Shown piece by piece: positions 6,136 to 7,382 of a DNA stretch of 7,382 bases. This DNA is from Paracoccaceae bacterium (GTDB lineage Bacteria > Pseudomonadota > Alphaproteobacteria > Rhodobacterales > Rhodobacteraceae), in contig DQCI01000267.1 of assembly GCA_003545125.1 (NCBI GenBank), positions 1 through 7,382 of the forward strand, written 5' to 3'. The position numbers and the translations under genes are program-made. Every line of letters begins with the position of its first letter. The stretch's first letter is position 1. The notes beneath the pieces were generated by a model. The model was not told where the DNA came from. It was given only the letters and a program-made list of their open reading frames with translations, and did no database searches.

Positions 6136-6792
6136 ATGGTGGCACGTGTTGCGATCCTGATCGACGGGGACAATATTTCAGCGGTTCATGCTGCGCGTAT
6201 CGCGGCGCTAGGCAAGTCTGCGGGCCGGGTCGATGCCTACCGCGCCTATGCCGACGCCACCAACGGAAGCGGCTGGAATGCTGTTCCCGGTGTCCGCCTG
6301 GTACATGCCGGGACCGGCAAGAATGCGGCCGACCTGTTGCTGTCCATCGACGCGATGGAACTGGGCCTTGTGGAGGCGTTCGAGACATTTGTCTTGGCCA
6401 CGTCGGACGGCGATTTCACCCACCTCGCAATTCGTTTGAGGGAACGTGGACATTGCGTGATCGGCGCGGGCGAGCAGAAAGCGCCGAAATCGTTTCGAGC
6501 CGCATGCACAGAGTTCTCCGATCTGTCCGCCCCCGCACCCGCTGCGGAAAATAACGTGAGCGAACTTGATCGGCGGGTCCGAACGGTAATCGCAGAACAC
6601 AGCGAGGGCGGCGCTGGGATGCGCATTGCTTCGTTGGGCGCCTTCATGAGCACGCGTTTCGACACACGTTCTGACTCGCTTCGAGAGTCCAACTGGCGCG
6701 CCTATTTCGCCGCACGACCAGTGCTTTACGATCTCGACCCGCGCGGTCCCGACGCCCATGTCCGGTTCAAACCCGCGGGTTTCCAGGGCTGA
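6136..6792 (+). CDS. NYN-domain (LabA-like PIN-fold) putative ribonuclease with probable C-terminal LOTUS/OST-HTH domain
   Basis: The 218-residue product begins with a NYN/PIN-fold domain (about 3-130). The acidic residues expected at the metal site are present: ILIDGDN (Asp10, Asp12), KNAADLLLSIDAME (Asp66, Asp72) and ATSDGDFTHLA (Asp91, Asp93), then the LabA-type GAGEQKAPKSFRAACTEF (about 110-127). NYN proteins are thought to be metal-dependent ribonucleases, so activity is plausible but not shown. After a Pro/Ala linker, residues about 143-213 (LDRRVRTVI…GMRIASLGAFM…FKP) resemble a LOTUS/OST-HTH RNA-binding module. The start is unsettled: ATG 6121 has no ribosome binding site, ATG 6136 has GGAGG only 2 bases away, and GTG 6139 has it at 5 bases. 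No toxin-antitoxin or defence partner is adjacent. Confidence 0.85.
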   Translation: MVARVAILIDGDNISAVHAARIAALGKSAGRVDAYRAYADATNGSGWNAVPGVRLVHAGTGKNAADLLLSIDAMELGLVEAFETFVLATSDGDFTHLAIRLRERGHCVIGAGEQKAPKSFRAACTEFSDLSAPAPAAENNVSELDRRVRTVIAEHSEGGAGMRIASLGAFMSTRFDTRSDSLRESNWRAYFAARPVLYDLDPRGPDAHVRFKPAGFQG

Positions 6793-6841
6793 TCCTCTCA
6801 TGTCAGCGCGCATTCGAGGCGCCCGGCACCGGTCATTTTCG

Positions 6842-6870
6842 TTGCGTATGAAACAATATCCACCTATCCT
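6842..6870 (+). promoter_or_regulatory. Candidate sigma-70-type promoter of the VOC gene
   Basis: TTGCGT (6842-6847) and TATCCT (6865-6870) are separated by 17 bases and end 25 bases before the VOC start codon. The spacer is noticeably AT-richer than its surroundings. Each box is two bases off consensus, so this is only a moderate prediction. It implies that the VOC gene is transcribed separately from the NYN gene. Confidence 0.4.
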
Positions 6871-6895
6871 CTCCTCAAACGGAGGAGCGCGCCAT

Positions 6896-7382
6896 ATGAA
6901 AATCGAGAAAATCCACCACGTCGCCTATCGCTGCAAGGACGCCAAGCAGACCGTCGAATGGTACGGCGAGATGTTGAAAATGGATTTCATCCTCGCCATC
7001 GCCGAGAACCATGTGCCGTCGACCCATGAACCCGATCCTTACATGCACGTTTTTCTCGATGCCGGTCAGGGCAACGTGCTTGCCTTCTTCGAATTGCCGA
7101 CCAAGCCCGAAATGGGCCGCGACCCGAACACGCCGATATGGGTCCAGCACATCGCGTTCAAGGTGAAGGACCGCGCCGAACTTATTGAATTCAAAGATCA
7201 TCTCGAGGCGCAAGGCGTCGATGTCTTGGGTGTGACCGACCATTCGATATTCCACTCGATCTACTTTTTCGACCCCAGCGGCCACCGGATCGAACTGGCC
7301 TGCCCGGACCCGGGGGAAGACGCAATGCTTGCGAAGCTCGATACGGTGAAGTGGGAAATGCTGGAGGAATGGTCGCGCACCA
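6896..7382 (+). CDS. VOC-family metalloprotein (glyoxalase/extradiol-dioxygenase fold), 3' end outside window
   Basis: The first 162 codons are visible and the frame is still open at the window edge. Vicinal-oxygen-chelate proteins use two paired beta-alpha-beta-beta-beta modules to hold a divalent metal, and act as glyoxalases, dioxygenases, epimerases or isomerases. Module 1 starts IEKIHHVAYRCKD and ends NVLAFFELP; module 2 runs from WVQHIAFKVKD to IYFFDPSGHRIELACPDP. His8, Glu65, His85 and Glu133 lie at the positions of the usual metal ligands in the two modules. Start and strand are supported by GGAGGAG (6881-6887) 8 bases before the ATG. The tail, EDAMLAKLDTVKWEMLEEWSRT, looks like a C-terminal extension beyond the fold. 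The substrate cannot be told from this window; genes further right may show a ring-cleavage or CoA-ester pathway. Confidence 0.93.
   Translation, partial: MKIEKIHHVAYRCKDAKQTVEWYGEMLKMDFILAIAENHVPSTHEPDPYMHVFLDAGQGNVLAFFELPTKPEMGRDPNTPIWVQHIAFKVKDRAELIEFKDHLEAQGVDVLGVTDHSIFHSIYFFDPSGHRIELACPDPGEDAMLAKLDTVKWEMLEEWSRT

Noticed and set aside
5099..6388. Long open frame of 429 codons on the minus strand
   Set aside because: It is a shadow opposite the AraC-type gene and spans the hairpin element and the NYN gene; its sequence is His/Arg/Gly-rich with no recognisable domain.

Overview
The window is GC-rich, densely coding DNA that looks like an alphaproteobacterial chromosome, most likely Rhodobacterales. 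That placement is my inference from the wording of the UppS, Frr, PyrH and MiaA proteins and of the AraC-type regulator; no rRNA or other marker gene is present. I see no insertion sequence, integrase, tRNA, rRNA or CRISPR array.

Left part (1-2661, minus strand): three essential housekeeping genes read leftwards in the order pyrH (UMP kinase), frr (ribosome recycling factor), uppS (undecaprenyl diphosphate synthase). This is the usual bacterial pyrH-frr-uppS order, but pyrH and frr are separated by about 520 bases with no convincing gene, so frr probably has its own promoter. Between frr and uppS a short sequence is duplicated in tandem. Each copy is a perfect 6-bp palindrome, and the second lies directly against the uppS ribosome binding site.

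Middle (2662-4889): a D12-class DNA adenine methylase gene on the minus strand is broken by two compensating frameshifts in short homopolymers, and its catalytic DPPY motif reads DPRY. It is divergent from miaA (tRNA dimethylallyltransferase) on the plus strand.

Right part (4890-7382, plus strand): an intergenic region with two facing DnaA-box-like sequences, an AraC-type regulator with an N-terminal cupin-like sensor domain, a NYN-domain (LabA-like) putative ribonuclease with a probable C-terminal LOTUS/OST-HTH domain, and the start of a VOC-family (glyoxalase/dioxygenase fold) gene that runs off the window.

The most unusual signal is not a gene. Two intergenic sites (2789-2862 and 5986-6060) carry the same element: three consecutive near-perfect hairpins, each about 21 bases, separated by exactly 3 bases. 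The arms differ between copies but always by paired changes, and the middle hairpin has its arms swapped. A third, diverged set of three dyads starting 25 bases apart lies at 1607-1668 in the pyrH-frr gap. This looks like a dispersed structured repeat family.
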